From CAYPNP01 sp964412195 (GTDB lineage: Bacteria; Acidobacteriota; JAAYUB01), in contig CAYPNP010000030.1 of assembly GCA_964412195.1 (NCBI GenBank), forward strand, positions 1-51,157: a stretch of 51,157 nt of DNA. Reading direction: 5' to 3'. Numbering within the stretch: the stretch's first letter is position 1; each line of letters opens with the position of its first letter. Positions 9,328 through 18,149 of the stretch are shown piece by piece. Position numbers and translations under genes: made by a program. Below the pieces are notes generated by a model. That model was given only the letters and a program-made list of their open reading frames with translations, ran no database searches and was not told the origin of the DNA.

Positions 9328-9717
9328 ATGGTCAATCGAAAGCTCATTCGCCCGTCCCTTTCGGACATGCCTTCTTCCGTCTCCAAGTTCCAGGCGCCCG
9401 GCCGGAAGCGGGTCCCGCCCGAGCAGACCCATGCCGAGAATTTTTACTACGTCAAGCAGATGAACAACAAGACGTCGATGATCCTCCGCCTCACCAACGG
9501 CGAGGAACTCCGGGGATACATCGAGTGGTACGACCGGGACTGCATCAAGCTGAACCGGGAGCAGGGGCCCAACCTGCTGGTGTACAAGAGCAGCATCGTC
9601 TACATGTACAAGCAGGACGAGGTGGCCGGCGAGGAGGGCGACGAATCCTCGGGCCGGCGCCACTTCCGGCGGAAACATGAGACCGAGGATTCCCCCGACG
9701 ACATCCCCTCCCTGTAA
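9328..9717 (+). CDS. Hfq-like Sm-fold RNA-binding protein
   Basis: The 129-residue protein has a central Sm domain at about residues 48-95: TSMILRLTNGEELRGYIEWY (Sm1), then NLLVYKSSIVYMYK (Sm2), matching the spacing of Hfq. Hfq pairs small RNAs with mRNAs. Here the proximal-face signature is changed: the usual FDQF region reads YDRD and the usual Tyr-Lys-His reads Tyr-Lys-Ser. A basic N-terminal extension of about 45 residues and an acidic/basic C-terminal tail of about 30 flank the core. AGGAG precedes the ATG. It sits two bases before pdxA. RNA-chaperone activity is likely from the fold but not shown. Confidence 0.75.
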   Translation: MVNRKLIRPSLSDMPSSVSKFQAPGRKRVPPEQTHAENFYYVKQMNNKTSMILRLTNGEELRGYIEWYDRDCIKLNREQGPNLLVYKSSIVYMYKQDEVAGEEGDESSGRRHFRRKHETEDSPDDIPSL

Positions 9718-9719
9718 CC

Positions 9720-10715
9720 ATGCATAGAATCGCCATCTCCATGGGTGACCCCGCGGGCATCGGCCCGGAGGTCATCCTGAAGGCGTTGGCCGAGCGTCCT
9801 ACGGCCGAGTCCGGCATTTTCTTCGTCTTCGGCGACGCGTCCACGCTCTACGAAAGCAGCCGGGCGTCGGGCCTGCCCTTCCACTGGCCGGTGATCTCGC
9901 TGGATTCGTTCCGCCAGCACGCCCCGGGCGAGAGCTGCGTCGTCGACCTCGCCAACGTCCACGGCCGCCTCTCCCTGGGGACGGAACGGGCCGATTACGG
10001 CCGGGCCGCCATGGAGTACATCGAAGCGGCGGTCTACTTCTGCATGGACGGGACCGTCGAAGCCCTCGTGACGGCCCCCATCAACAAGAAATCCATCCAC
10101 CTGGCCGGCTTCGACTTCCCGGGCCACACCGAGTTCCTGGCAACCCTGACCGGCACCCAGCAATTCGCCATGTCCTTCCACGCCGGCAATATCTGGACCG
10201 TGCTGACCACCACGCACATGCCCCTGAGCGAGGCGCTGAAGCGGATCCAGAAGGACCACCTCGTCGACATCATCCAGCTGGCCTACCGGGAGCTGCGGCC
10301 GTTCGTGCCGAACCCGGTGATCGCCGTGGCTTCCGTCAACCCGCACGGCGCCGAGGGCGGGCTCTTCGGCATCGAGGAGAGCATGGAGATCGCCCCGGCC
10401 ATCGAGGAGTGCCGGGAGGCGGACATCCCGGTGTGCGGCCCCTACTCCGCCGACACCATCTATCTGAGGGCGCTCAAGGGGGAGTTTCCCATCGTCGTCA
10501 CCCACTACCACGACCAGGGGATGATCCCGGTCAAGCTGATGTCCTTCGGAAAGGCGGTCAACATCACCCTCGGCCTGCCGTTCCTGCGCACCTCGGTGGA
10601 CCACGGGACGGCCTTCGACATCGCCGGGCGCGGCGTCGCCTCCCCCGAAAGCATGCTGGAAACTCTCCGCCTCACCCTCGAGCTGCTCCGCCAGCGGGAT
10701 CGCCTCGGTCGATAA
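9720..10715 (+). CDS. pdxA: 4-hydroxythreonine-4-phosphate dehydrogenase
   Basis: PdxA oxidises 4-phosphohydroxy-threonine to the amino-ketone that PdxJ condenses with deoxyxylulose phosphate. The 331 residues are the family's usual length. Motifs seen are SMGDPAGIGPEV at the N-terminus, TAPINKKS, FPGHTEFLATLTG, HYHDQGMIPVK and SVDHGTAFDIAG, which supply the metal-binding histidines and substrate pocket. The gene begins two bases after the hfq-like stop, so both share one transcript. It belongs to the DXP-dependent vitamin B6 pathway together with pdxJ and serC elsewhere in the window. Confidence 0.95.
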   Translation: MHRIAISMGDPAGIGPEVILKALAERPTAESGIFFVFGDASTLYESSRASGLPFHWPVISLDSFRQHAPGESCVVDLANVHGRLSLGTERADYGRAAMEYIEAAVYFCMDGTVEALVTAPINKKSIHLAGFDFPGHTEFLATLTGTQQFAMSFHAGNIWTVLTTTHMPLSEALKRIQKDHLVDIIQLAYRELRPFVPNPVIAVASVNPHGAEGGLFGIEESMEIAPAIEECREADIPVCGPYSADTIYLRALKGEFPIVVTHYHDQGMIPVKLMSFGKAVNITLGLPFLRTSVDHGTAFDIAGRGVASPESMLETLRLTLELLRQRDRLGR

Positions 10716-10976
10716 CCCCGATCATCTTCATCTGACGCGGCTGCCTGTGCCGCGGGATCCGCAGCGCCCGGGCCGCCGTCCGGCGGTCGCCCGGACGACG
10801 GGAGAGCGGAGGCACCCCGGTCAGCACCAGATGCAGGCATGTGTCCAGCGCGCCTCCGCGGCTGATCCCCCAGGTAATTTGATCGCCCGGCGACCGGATG
10901 GTAAATCGATTCAGCGGTCCCGGACATCCAACCCAGAACGGCATTCCGGAATGCTCGGGCCGAAAAGGAGCCTCGA

Positions 10977-12323
10977 ATGAGCCCAACCAGTCTGCGAACA
11001 CTCCTGTTGTGCCTCGGCTGGATCGCCATCATCTCCTTGACGGGGATTACGGCCCAGAGCCCGCCCGACACTCCCGAGGAGGCACTGGTGGCAACGGCCC
11101 TGGAGCACAATCCCGGCCTGCGCGCCCAGCGGCAGAAAATCGAGGCGATGACGCTGGTGCCGGTTCAAGCCAGCGCCCTGCCGGACCCGACCGCCGAACT
11201 GGAACTGATGAATTTCGAGATCCCCTATTTCAAGCCCTGGGACGCCTTCGGTTCGATGATCAATTTGAACTACTCCCAGATGCTCCCGGCCGCGGGCAAA
11301 CGGCGGGCCGCCGGCGAGGAAGCCCGGCGGGAGGTCGAAATGGAAGAATCCCGGCTGGCTGTCATGGAGAGCGAAATCCGGGGTCAAATCCTGGCGGCTG
11401 CGTACCGCGTGGCAACCATGGAGAAACTGCTGAAGATCAAGGACGAGATCCAGCAGGCCCTAGAAGCCTCAGCCCAGACGGCCGCGGCCGCCTACTCCGT
11501 CGGCCGGGGCAACCAGGCCGACGTCCTCCTGGCCCAGGCGGAGATCACCCGCATCCCCATCGAGCGCCAGGACCTGTTCCGGCAGCGGGAAGTTGCCCTG
11601 GCCCAGCTGGACAGCCTGCTGGGTGAAACCGCCGACCGGGAACTCCTGAGCCGGATCCGATTGCCTGAGCCGGCCCCCCTTCCGCCGCTCGATGGTCTGA
11701 TGAAGAACCTGGAGGAAAAAGCGCCGGAGATCCAGGTGGCCCGCACCGGCGAGTACGTCCAGGAGGGCCGGGTGGAAGTGGCCAAGAAAAATTTCAAGCC
11801 GGACTGGATGCTCGGCGCCGGCGTCCGGATCCGCGACATGAGCATGGGGGGCGGCACGTTCCTGACTTTTCGCCTCGGATTCACCCTCCCGTTCCTGCAT
11901 CATCGCGACCGCTACGTGCCCGCGCTGGAGGAAGCCCTCCGCATGCGGGACAGCACCCAGTCGGAAACCCGCCAGACCGTTGTCTCGTCCAGGTACAAGC
12001 TCGTGGCGGCTTACGAATCGGCCGTCCGCAGCCTGCGCACCTATGAGCTGTACCGGGACGGCCTGCTGCTCCAGTCGCGCCTGGCCTACGAATCCACCCT
12101 GGCTGCCTACAGCGCGCAGAAAGCGGACTTCAACGCCCTGATCCAGACCTTGACCGGCTTCTACCAGAACCAGAGCGATCAGCTCTTGGCCCAAGACGAT
12201 TACCAGGAGGCCCGGGCAATGATGGAGGCCATTCTGGGCCAGCCTGTCATCGCCGCAATCGGTCCTGAAAATCCGAAGCCTCCGGGCATTCCGGGCGAAC
12301 CGATCAGGAACCACACGGAGTGA
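10977..12323 (+). CDS. outer-membrane efflux protein, TolC/CusC family
   Basis: The 448-residue protein has a signal peptide (residues 1-27, cleavage near TAQS) and two homologous helical halves typical of TolC-like channels, for example the ALEHNPGLRAQRQKIEAM start and LLQSRLAYESTLAAYSAQKADF near the C-terminus. With the following CusB and CusA genes it would form a tripartite pump across both membranes, which also argues for a diderm cell. AAGGAG lies before the ATG. The ATG-proximal 260 bases upstream hold no gene I can support and no clear promoter, and no copper regulator gene is adjacent. Confidence 0.85.
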   Translation: MSPTSLRTLLLCLGWIAIISLTGITAQSPPDTPEEALVATALEHNPGLRAQRQKIEAMTLVPVQASALPDPTAELELMNFEIPYFKPWDAFGSMINLNYSQMLPAAGKRRAAGEEARREVEMEESRLAVMESEIRGQILAAAYRVATMEKLLKIKDEIQQALEASAQTAAAAYSVGRGNQADVLLAQAEITRIPIERQDLFRQREVALAQLDSLLGETADRELLSRIRLPEPAPLPPLDGLMKNLEEKAPEIQVARTGEYVQEGRVEVAKKNFKPDWMLGAGVRIRDMSMGGGTFLTFRLGFTLPFLHHRDRYVPALEEALRMRDSTQSETRQTVVSSRYKLVAAYESAVRSLRTYELYRDGLLLQSRLAYESTLAAYSAQKADFNALIQTLTGFYQNQSDQLLAQDDYQEARAMMEAILGQPVIAAIGPENPKPPGIPGEPIRNHTE

Positions 12324-12328
12324 ACACC

Positions 12329-13876
12329 ATGAAGAGAAGCCTCTGCCTCCGGCATGTATCCTCCGACTCAAGCAATACGTGGACCCTGCCGGCCCTGGCC
12401 GGAGCGGCCATTCTGATCCTCGCCCTGGCTTCGGCCGGCTGTTCGAAAAGTTCCGGCGAAGCCACCCTGTACCATTGCCCCATGCACCCCACGGTGGTCT
12501 CGGACAAGCCCGGCGACTGCCCCATCTGTGGGATGAAGCTGGTGCCCATTGAGAAAGGACAAAGCCCGGATGGTGGTGCCACGCCGCCACCCGCTTCCGG
12601 GAAGACCATCTATTTTTGTCCCATGCATCCGGAGGTGACCTCCGACAAACCGGGGAAGTGTCCCAAGTGCGGGATGAACCTGGAGCTGAAGTCCGCCACT
12701 CCCGAGGGCACCCCGCCGGCCTCGGCAGCGCCCGCGAAGCAGATCATGTACCGGTCGACGATGAATCCCAGCGAGGTCAGCGACAAGCCCGGCAAGGACT
12801 CCATGGGAATGGAGATGGTCCCGTTCGAGGTGGAGACCGCGGCGGCCCCTTCTCCCCAAGGGCTCGCGCCCGTGTCGATACCACCGGAAATCCAGCAGCG
12901 CATGGGGATGACCTTCGGGACGGTGGAGCGGCGGCCCCTCTGGCGGGAGACCCGGACCTCGGCCCGGATCGCTCCCGACGAGACCCGGTTGTACCATGTC
13001 ACCACCAAGTTCGAGGGCTGGGTGGACACGCTCTACGTAGACGTGACCGGCCAGTACGTCCGCAAGGGCGACCCGCTGCTGACCATCTACAGCCCGGAGC
13101 TGGTGGCCTCCCAGCAGGAACTCCTCACGACGCTGGCGATGTCCCGCAGCTTGGAGAAAAGCCCCATCGAAAGCGTGTCGAAAGGCGGGCTGGATCTGCT
13201 GGCGGCGGCGCGCCGCCGGCTCAAGCTGTGGGACGTCAGCGACACCCAGATCGCCGAAATCGAGCAGACCGGGAAGATCCTCCAGTTCGTCACCCTGTAC
13301 GCCCCGGCCTCGGGCTACGTCTTTCAGAAGGAGGTTGTCGCCGGTCACCGGGCCATGCCGGGGGAGGTGCTGATGGAAATCGCCGATCTGTCGAGCGTCT
13401 GGGGAGAAGCCGACATCTATGAGTCCGACATCCCCTACGTCAAGATCGGGATGCGGGTCGACATCGACCTGCCGTACTGGCCGGGGCAAATCTTCCAGGG
13501 CCGGATCCGCTTCCTGGATCCCCAGCTGGATCCCCAGACCCGGACCATGCGGGCCCGCCTGGACATCGCCAATCCCGGCCTCACCCTCAAGCCAGGCATG
13601 TACGCCGACGCCCACCTCAAGTTCAGCCTCGGTGAAAAGCTGGTGGTGCCGGGAGATGCCCTGTTGCGGACGGGGGAGCGAACGATCGCCTTCCGAAAGA
13701 CCGGCAGGGGAACGCTGGAGCCGGTCGAGGTGTCCACCGGCTTCCGCAGCGACAATGTCTTCGAAGTCCTTTCGGGCCTGAAGGCAGGCGACCAGGTGGT
13801 GACATCGGCCAACTTCCTCATCGATTCCGAATCCTCCCTGCGCGCGGCCCTGCAGGCGGTCGCCGGGACCAGGTAG
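12329..13876 (+). CDS. cusB: periplasmic adaptor, CusB family, with three heavy-metal-binding motifs
   Basis: The 515-residue membrane-fusion protein links the inner-membrane RND pump to the outer-membrane channel and hands over Cu(I)/Ag(I). After a hydrophobic N-terminus with a possible lipobox (C38) come two Cys-type heavy-metal-binding motifs, YHCPMHP...CPICGMKL (48-71) and YFCPMHP...CPKCGMNL (95-118), then a CusB-type motif YRSTMNP...DSMGMEMVPF (141-166) where methionines replace cysteines. Barrel-sandwich and beta-barrel domains follow (for example GWVDTLYVDVTGQYVRKGDP). Start chosen at the ATG 12329; a GTG three codons upstream is also possible. Six bases separate the stop from cusA. 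Confidence 0.93.
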   Translation: MKRSLCLRHVSSDSSNTWTLPALAGAAILILALASAGCSKSSGEATLYHCPMHPTVVSDKPGDCPICGMKLVPIEKGQSPDGGATPPPASGKTIYFCPMHPEVTSDKPGKCPKCGMNLELKSATPEGTPPASAAPAKQIMYRSTMNPSEVSDKPGKDSMGMEMVPFEVETAAAPSPQGLAPVSIPPEIQQRMGMTFGTVERRPLWRETRTSARIAPDETRLYHVTTKFEGWVDTLYVDVTGQYVRKGDPLLTIYSPELVASQQELLTTLAMSRSLEKSPIESVSKGGLDLLAAARRRLKLWDVSDTQIAEIEQTGKILQFVTLYAPASGYVFQKEVVAGHRAMPGEVLMEIADLSSVWGEADIYESDIPYVKIGMRVDIDLPYWPGQIFQGRIRFLDPQLDPQTRTMRARLDIANPGLTLKPGMYADAHLKFSLGEKLVVPGDALLRTGERTIAFRKTGRGTLEPVEVSTGFRSDNVFEVLSGLKAGDQVVTSANFLIDSESSLRAALQAVAGTR

Positions 13877-13884
13877 GCCCGGCC

Positions 13885-16800
13885 ATGGTCCGCCGCATCA
13901 TCGAATTCGCCGCCACGAACCGGGTGCTGATGATCCTGCTGGTGGGTGCCGCGGTGGCCTATGCGTACTATGCCCTGCAGAACATCCCGCTGGACGCCAT
14001 CCCCGACCTCAGCGACACGCAGGTCATCATCTACTCCCGCTGGGACCGCAGCCCCGACATCTTGGAAGACCAGGTCACCTACCCCATCGTCACCGCCCTC
14101 CTGGGCGCCCCCAGGATCAAGGCCATCCGGGGATTCTCCGATTTCGGCTTCTCGTATGTCTACGTGATTTTCCAGGACGGCACGGACATCTACTGGGCCC
14201 GGAGCCGTGTCCTGGAGTACTTGTCGAAGATCCAGGGGAACCTGCCGGCGGGCGTGAAGACGGAATTGGGGCCGGACGCCACCGGCGTGGGCTGGGTGTT
14301 CCAGTACACCCTGGTGGACAAATCCGGCACCCACAACCTGGCCGAGTTGCGCTCTTATCAGGACTGGTACCTGCGCTACGCCCTGCAGAGCGTGCCGGGG
14401 GTGGCCGAGGTGGCCGGCATCGGCGGCTTCCAGAAGCAGTACCAGGTCACTATCGATCCCAACCGGCTCCAGAGTTACAACCTGTCCATCCTGGAGGTGG
14501 CCGAGGCCATCCGTCGCAGCAACAACGAGGTGGGTGGACGGCTGCTGGAGTGGTCCGGCACGGAGTACATGGTGCGCGGCCGGGGGTACGTGAAGAGCAC
14601 CGATGACCTGGGCAAGGTGGTGGTCAAGGCCGCGCAGGGCACGCCGGTCCTGCTCCGGGACGTGGCGGACATCTCGCTGGGCCCCCAGATCCGGCGAGGC
14701 ATTGTGGACCTCAACGGCAACGGCGACACCGTGGGCGGCATCGTGGTGATGCGCCACGGCGAGAACGCCCTCAACGTCATCAACCTCGTCAAAGGCAAAC
14801 TGGCGGAACTGAAGGCCTCGTTGCCCAAGGGGGTCGAGGTCGTCACCACCTACGACCGATCCGAACTCATCCAACGGTCCATCGACAACCTCAAGGAAGA
14901 GCTGCTGCTGGAGATGATCATCGTCAGCATCGTCATCCTCTTCTTCCTCTGGCACTTTCCATCGGCCATGGTCCCCATCATCACTATCCCCATCTCCGTG
15001 GTCCTCGCGTTCATCCCGATGTATCTCTGGGGCATCTCCTCCAACATTATGAGCCTGGCGGGCATCGCCATATCCATCGGCGTCCTGGTGGACGGCGCCA
15101 TCGTGGAGGTGGAGAACGCCTACAAGAAGCTGGAGCTCTGGCAGGAAGGCGGCCGCGTGGGCGACTTCCACGCCATCCGCCTGGAGGCCCTGCTGGAGGT
15201 CGGCCCGTCCGTGTTTTTCTCCCTGCTGGTGATCGCCGTGTCCTTCCTGCCGGTGTTCACCCTGGTCGACCAGGAAGGGCGCCTCTTCAAGCCGCTGGCC
15301 TACACCAAGACCCTGGCCATCGCCCTGGCGGCCCTGCTGGCGGTGACTCTGGATCCGGCGGTGCGGATGCTTTTCACCCGCATGGATCCCTTCCGGTTCA
15401 AACCCCGCTTCCTCGCCCGGATTTTCACCGGGCTCTTCGTGGGGAAGTACTACCCCGAGGAGAAGCACCCGGTCAGCCGGGTGCTGTTCTGGCTCTACGA
15501 AAAACCCTGCCGGCTGGTGCTGCGGTACCCGAAGACCGTGATCGCCCTCGCTTTGCTGATCGTGGCCAGCACCGTGCCCGTCTACCTGAGGCTGGGCAGC
15601 GAGTTCATGCCGCCACTCAACGAGGGGGTCATCCTGTACATGCCCACCACGCTGCCGGGCATTTCCGTCACCGAAGCGCAGAACCTGCTGGTGATGGAAG
15701 ACCGGATCCTGAAGTCCTTCCCGGAGGTGGTTTCGGTCTGGGGCAAGGCCGGACGGGCGGAAACGTCGACCGACCCCGCGCCGTTTTCCATGATGGAGAC
15801 AACCATTGTCCTCAAACCCATGTCCGAATGGCGGCGCAAGGATCGCTGGTACTCCTCCTGGGCGCCCGGGTTCCTGCAGGCGATCCTCCGGCACTTCTGG
15901 CCCGACCGGATTTCCTGGGAGGAGCTCACCGCCGAGATGGACCGGGCCCTGCAGATCCCGGGCAACTCCAACGCCTGGACCATGCCCATCAAGGGCCGCA
16001 TCGACATGCTGACCACCGGCGTGCGCACCCCCATCGGGATCAAGGTGCTGGGCGCGGACCTGAAGGAGGTCCAGCGCATCGGCGAGCGTCTGGAGCAGAT
16101 CCTCAAGCCCGTCCCCGGCACGCGCAGCGTGTTCGCCGAGCGGACCGCCGGCGGCTATTACGTCGACTTCGTCCCCCGGCGGGAGGAGATGGCCCGGTAT
16201 GGTTTGACCCTGGAGGATGTGCAGCAGGTGATCATGAGCGCCATCGGCGGCGAAACGGTCACCACGACGGTGGAGGGGAGGGAGCGCTACACCGTGAACC
16301 TGCGCTATCCCCGCGACCTGCGGGCCAACCTGGACCAGCTGGCGCGGGTCCTGGTGCCCACCCCCATGGGCCGGCAGGTGCCTATGACCGAGCTGACCGA
16401 GATCCACATCAACAGCGGTCCGGCCATGATCCGGGACGAGAACGGCATGCTGGCCGGGTACGTCTACGTGGACATCGCCGGCCGGGACGTCGGCTCCTAC
16501 GTGGCAGAGGCCAAGCGGATCGTGGAGAAAAACCTCCCCCTGCCCACCGGCTATACGCTGATCTGGAGCGGCCAGTACGAGAACATGCTGCGGGTGGAGG
16601 AGCGGCTGAAGCTGGTCATCCCCATCACCATCCTGCTCATCTTCGTCCTGCTGTACATGAACACCAAGTCCGCCTTCAAGGCCGTCGTGGTCATGCTGGC
16701 CGTGCCCTTCTCCCTGGTGGGGGCGGTCTGGCTGCTCTACGTTTTGGGTTACAACATCTCCATTGCCGTCTGGGTGGGCATGATTGCGCTCATGGGCCTG

Positions 16801-17190
16801 GACGCCGAGACCGGCGTCTTCATGCTGCTGTTCCTGGACCTCTCGTATGAGGACGCGAAAAAGAAAGGCCTCCTCCGCAATCTCGCCGAGCTGCACGAGG
16901 CGATCATCCACGGCGCCGTCAAGCGGATCCGGCCGAAGATGATGACGGTGGCGGCGGCGGCCATGGGCCTCATGCCCATCATGTGGAGCCTCGGCACCGG
17001 CGCCGACGTCATGAAGCGGGTGGCCGCTCCCATGGTGGGAGGCCTGTTCACCTCCTTCCTCATGGAGCTGCTGGTATACCCGGCAATCTACCTGCTGTGG
17101 AAGAAACGGACCCTGTCTCATTTGCCGGCTCAGCCGGCCCTGGAAGTGTCCAGTCCCGGGCTGTCCCCGCTGGAAGAGGCGGGACCATGA
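13885..17190 (+). CDS. cusA: RND heavy-metal efflux pump, CusA type
   Basis: The 1101-residue inner-membrane RND protein of the HME family uses proton flow to expel metal. The TM4 proton-relay motif SIGVLVDGAIVEVENAYK is intact. Methionines that appear to match the CusA copper relay are present: M586 in LYMPTTLPG, M636/M637 in PFSMMETTIVLKP and M708 in RIDMLTTGVRTP. This favours Cu(I)/Ag(I) over the zinc/cobalt CzcA type. About twelve membrane helices and two large periplasmic loops have the expected spacing. It is the third gene of a cusC-cusB-cusA operon. The stop TGA overlaps the ATG of a tiny reading frame. Confidence 0.94.
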   Translation: MVRRIIEFAATNRVLMILLVGAAVAYAYYALQNIPLDAIPDLSDTQVIIYSRWDRSPDILEDQVTYPIVTALLGAPRIKAIRGFSDFGFSYVYVIFQDGTDIYWARSRVLEYLSKIQGNLPAGVKTELGPDATGVGWVFQYTLVDKSGTHNLAELRSYQDWYLRYALQSVPGVAEVAGIGGFQKQYQVTIDPNRLQSYNLSILEVAEAIRRSNNEVGGRLLEWSGTEYMVRGRGYVKSTDDLGKVVVKAAQGTPVLLRDVADISLGPQIRRGIVDLNGNGDTVGGIVVMRHGENALNVINLVKGKLAELKASLPKGVEVVTTYDRSELIQRSIDNLKEELLLEMIIVSIVILFFLWHFPSAMVPIITIPISVVLAFIPMYLWGISSNIMSLAGIAISIGVLVDGAIVEVENAYKKLELWQEGGRVGDFHAIRLEALLEVGPSVFFSLLVIAVSFLPVFTLVDQEGRLFKPLAYTKTLAIALAALLAVTLDPAVRMLFTRMDPFRFKPRFLARIFTGLFVGKYYPEEKHPVSRVLFWLYEKPCRLVLRYPKTVIALALLIVASTVPVYLRLGSEFMPPLNEGVILYMPTTLPGISVTEAQNLLVMEDRILKSFPEVVSVWGKAGRAETSTDPAPFSMMETTIVLKPMSEWRRKDRWYSSWAPGFLQAILRHFWPDRISWEELTAEMDRALQIPGNSNAWTMPIKGRIDMLTTGVRTPIGIKVLGADLKEVQRIGERLEQILKPVPGTRSVFAERTAGGYYVDFVPRREEMARYGLTLEDVQQVIMSAIGGETVTTTVEGRERYTVNLRYPRDLRANLDQLARVLVPTPMGRQVPMTELTEIHINSGPAMIRDENGMLAGYVYVDIAGRDVGSYVAEAKRIVEKNLPLPTGYTLIWSGQYENMLRVEERLKLVIPITILLIFVLLYMNTKSAFKAVVVMLAVPFSLVGAVWLLYVLGYNISIAVWVGMIALMGLDAETGVFMLLFLDLSYEDAKKKGLLRNLAELHEAIIHGAVKRIRPKMMTVAAAAMGLMPIMWSLGTGADVMKRVAAPMVGGLFTSFLMELLVYPAIYLLWKKRTLSHLPAQPALEVSSPGLSPLEEAGP

Positions 17191-17237
17191 AGCGCCGCGG
17201 ATTCAGCTTGAATCAGATCATCGAGGAGATGCCATGA
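17187..17237 (+). CDS. possible 16-residue coupling ORF
   Basis: A 16-codon frame (MKRRGFSLNQIIEEMP) starts inside the cusA stop codon and ends overlapping the ATG of the next gene; it contains that gene's GAGGAG ribosome site. It could couple translation of cusA to the secreted protein, or be accidental. There is no protein-level evidence. Confidence 0.2.
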   Translation: MKRRGFSLNQIIEEMP

Positions 17238-17941
17238 AACACGCGATTTTAATCCTGATCTGCCTAATGTCCGCAGTGGCGGGGCCTGTCCTCCTCGCGC
17301 AGCCGTTCGAATTGCAGGTTGAGCACCTCCACACGCTGCGCAACTGCCACGGGACGCTGGTCATCTCCCCTGACGGGATCAGCTACCGGACGGAGCACAA
17401 GGCAGACGCCCGCCAGTGGAAATACACCAACATCCAGTCCATCAAGATGATCGCCCCGCAGACGATCGAGATCTTTTCCTACGAAGACCAGAAACGGATG
17501 TTCGGGCGCGACCGGATCTGGAAGTTCCGGGTATTGAAAGGTGAAATCCCGGCCGGAGTCTCCGCTCTGCTGGTGGAGAAAGCCGCCCGCCCGGCGATCA
17601 CCAATGTGACCGGGGAAGCAGGCCGGGTGCCCCTATTCACCATCCCGGTGAAACACCGGCATCTCCTGGGAGGCTGCGACGGGGAGTTGAAGATTTTCCC
17701 CGACCGGCTCGTGTACGAGTCCGCCGATGTGCCGAAAGACTCGCGATCCTGGCTCTACTCCGACCTGGATGGTTTCGCCCACTACGAGCGGTTCTTCATG
17801 GAGTTCATCACCTACGAGCAGAACCAGGGTACTGCGACGCGGACCTACGACTTCGAATTGAAAACGGACCTGCCGCCCCAGGCTGAAACTTACATCCGGG
17901 CGAAGCTGAAGGAAGCCGCCGACCGCCTGGCCGGCCGGTAG
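17234..17941 (+). CDS. secreted protein with two related domains, function unknown
   Basis: The 235-residue protein has a clear signal peptide (residues 1-22, MKHAILILICLMSAVAGPVL then LAQ). The mature part holds two copies of a related motif: VEHLHTLRNCHGTLVISPDG near 30-49 and VKHRHLLGGCDGELKIFPDR near 140-159. Both carry a His-x-His and a Cys and are followed by a strand ending in Tyr. GAGGAG lies five bases before the ATG. It follows cusA closely and may be cotranscribed, and paired His/Cys residues could bind metal, but that is speculation. I do not recognise the family. Confidence 0.65.
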   Translation: MKHAILILICLMSAVAGPVLLAQPFELQVEHLHTLRNCHGTLVISPDGISYRTEHKADARQWKYTNIQSIKMIAPQTIEIFSYEDQKRMFGRDRIWKFRVLKGEIPAGVSALLVEKAARPAITNVTGEAGRVPLFTIPVKHRHLLGGCDGELKIFPDRLVYESADVPKDSRSWLYSDLDGFAHYERFFMEFITYEQNQGTATRTYDFELKTDLPPQAETYIRAKLKEAADRLAGR

Positions 17942-18149
17942 CTTCCAGTCCAGAACTGCATCATTGTCTTCAATGGGTGAATTCGCGACCGCGCTGAAAC
18001 TGAGTCGATTGATCTACAGCGGTAAATTGATGCTAAAGTCGGAACTTAGTCGGCACCAAGGTCCCGAATAGCGTCAGGCTCTGTTACAAGCGTGGATACC
18101 CTAATCTGAGCCTTACTTAACCAATTTCGAAAATGAGGAATTAACACTC
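17942..18149. other. intergenic, lower GC, no feature seen
   Basis: About 200 bases between a plus-strand and a minus-strand gene with visibly lower GC than the surroundings. I see no gene, hairpin with T-run or repeat. It is continuous in composition with the Kelch-dockerin gene and may belong to the same acquired segment. Confidence 0.4.

Noticed and set aside
10716..10976. A minus-strand frame resembling the start of a PxpC/KipA-type protein (ISRGGALD)
   Set aside because: The similarity covers only a few residues and the frame has no continuation or partner genes; more likely the non-coding upstream region of the cus operon.
13435..17121. A 1228-codon open frame on the minus strand
   Set aside because: It is the antisense shadow of cusB and cusA, rich in His/Gln/Gly as expected for reversed GC-rich coding sequence.
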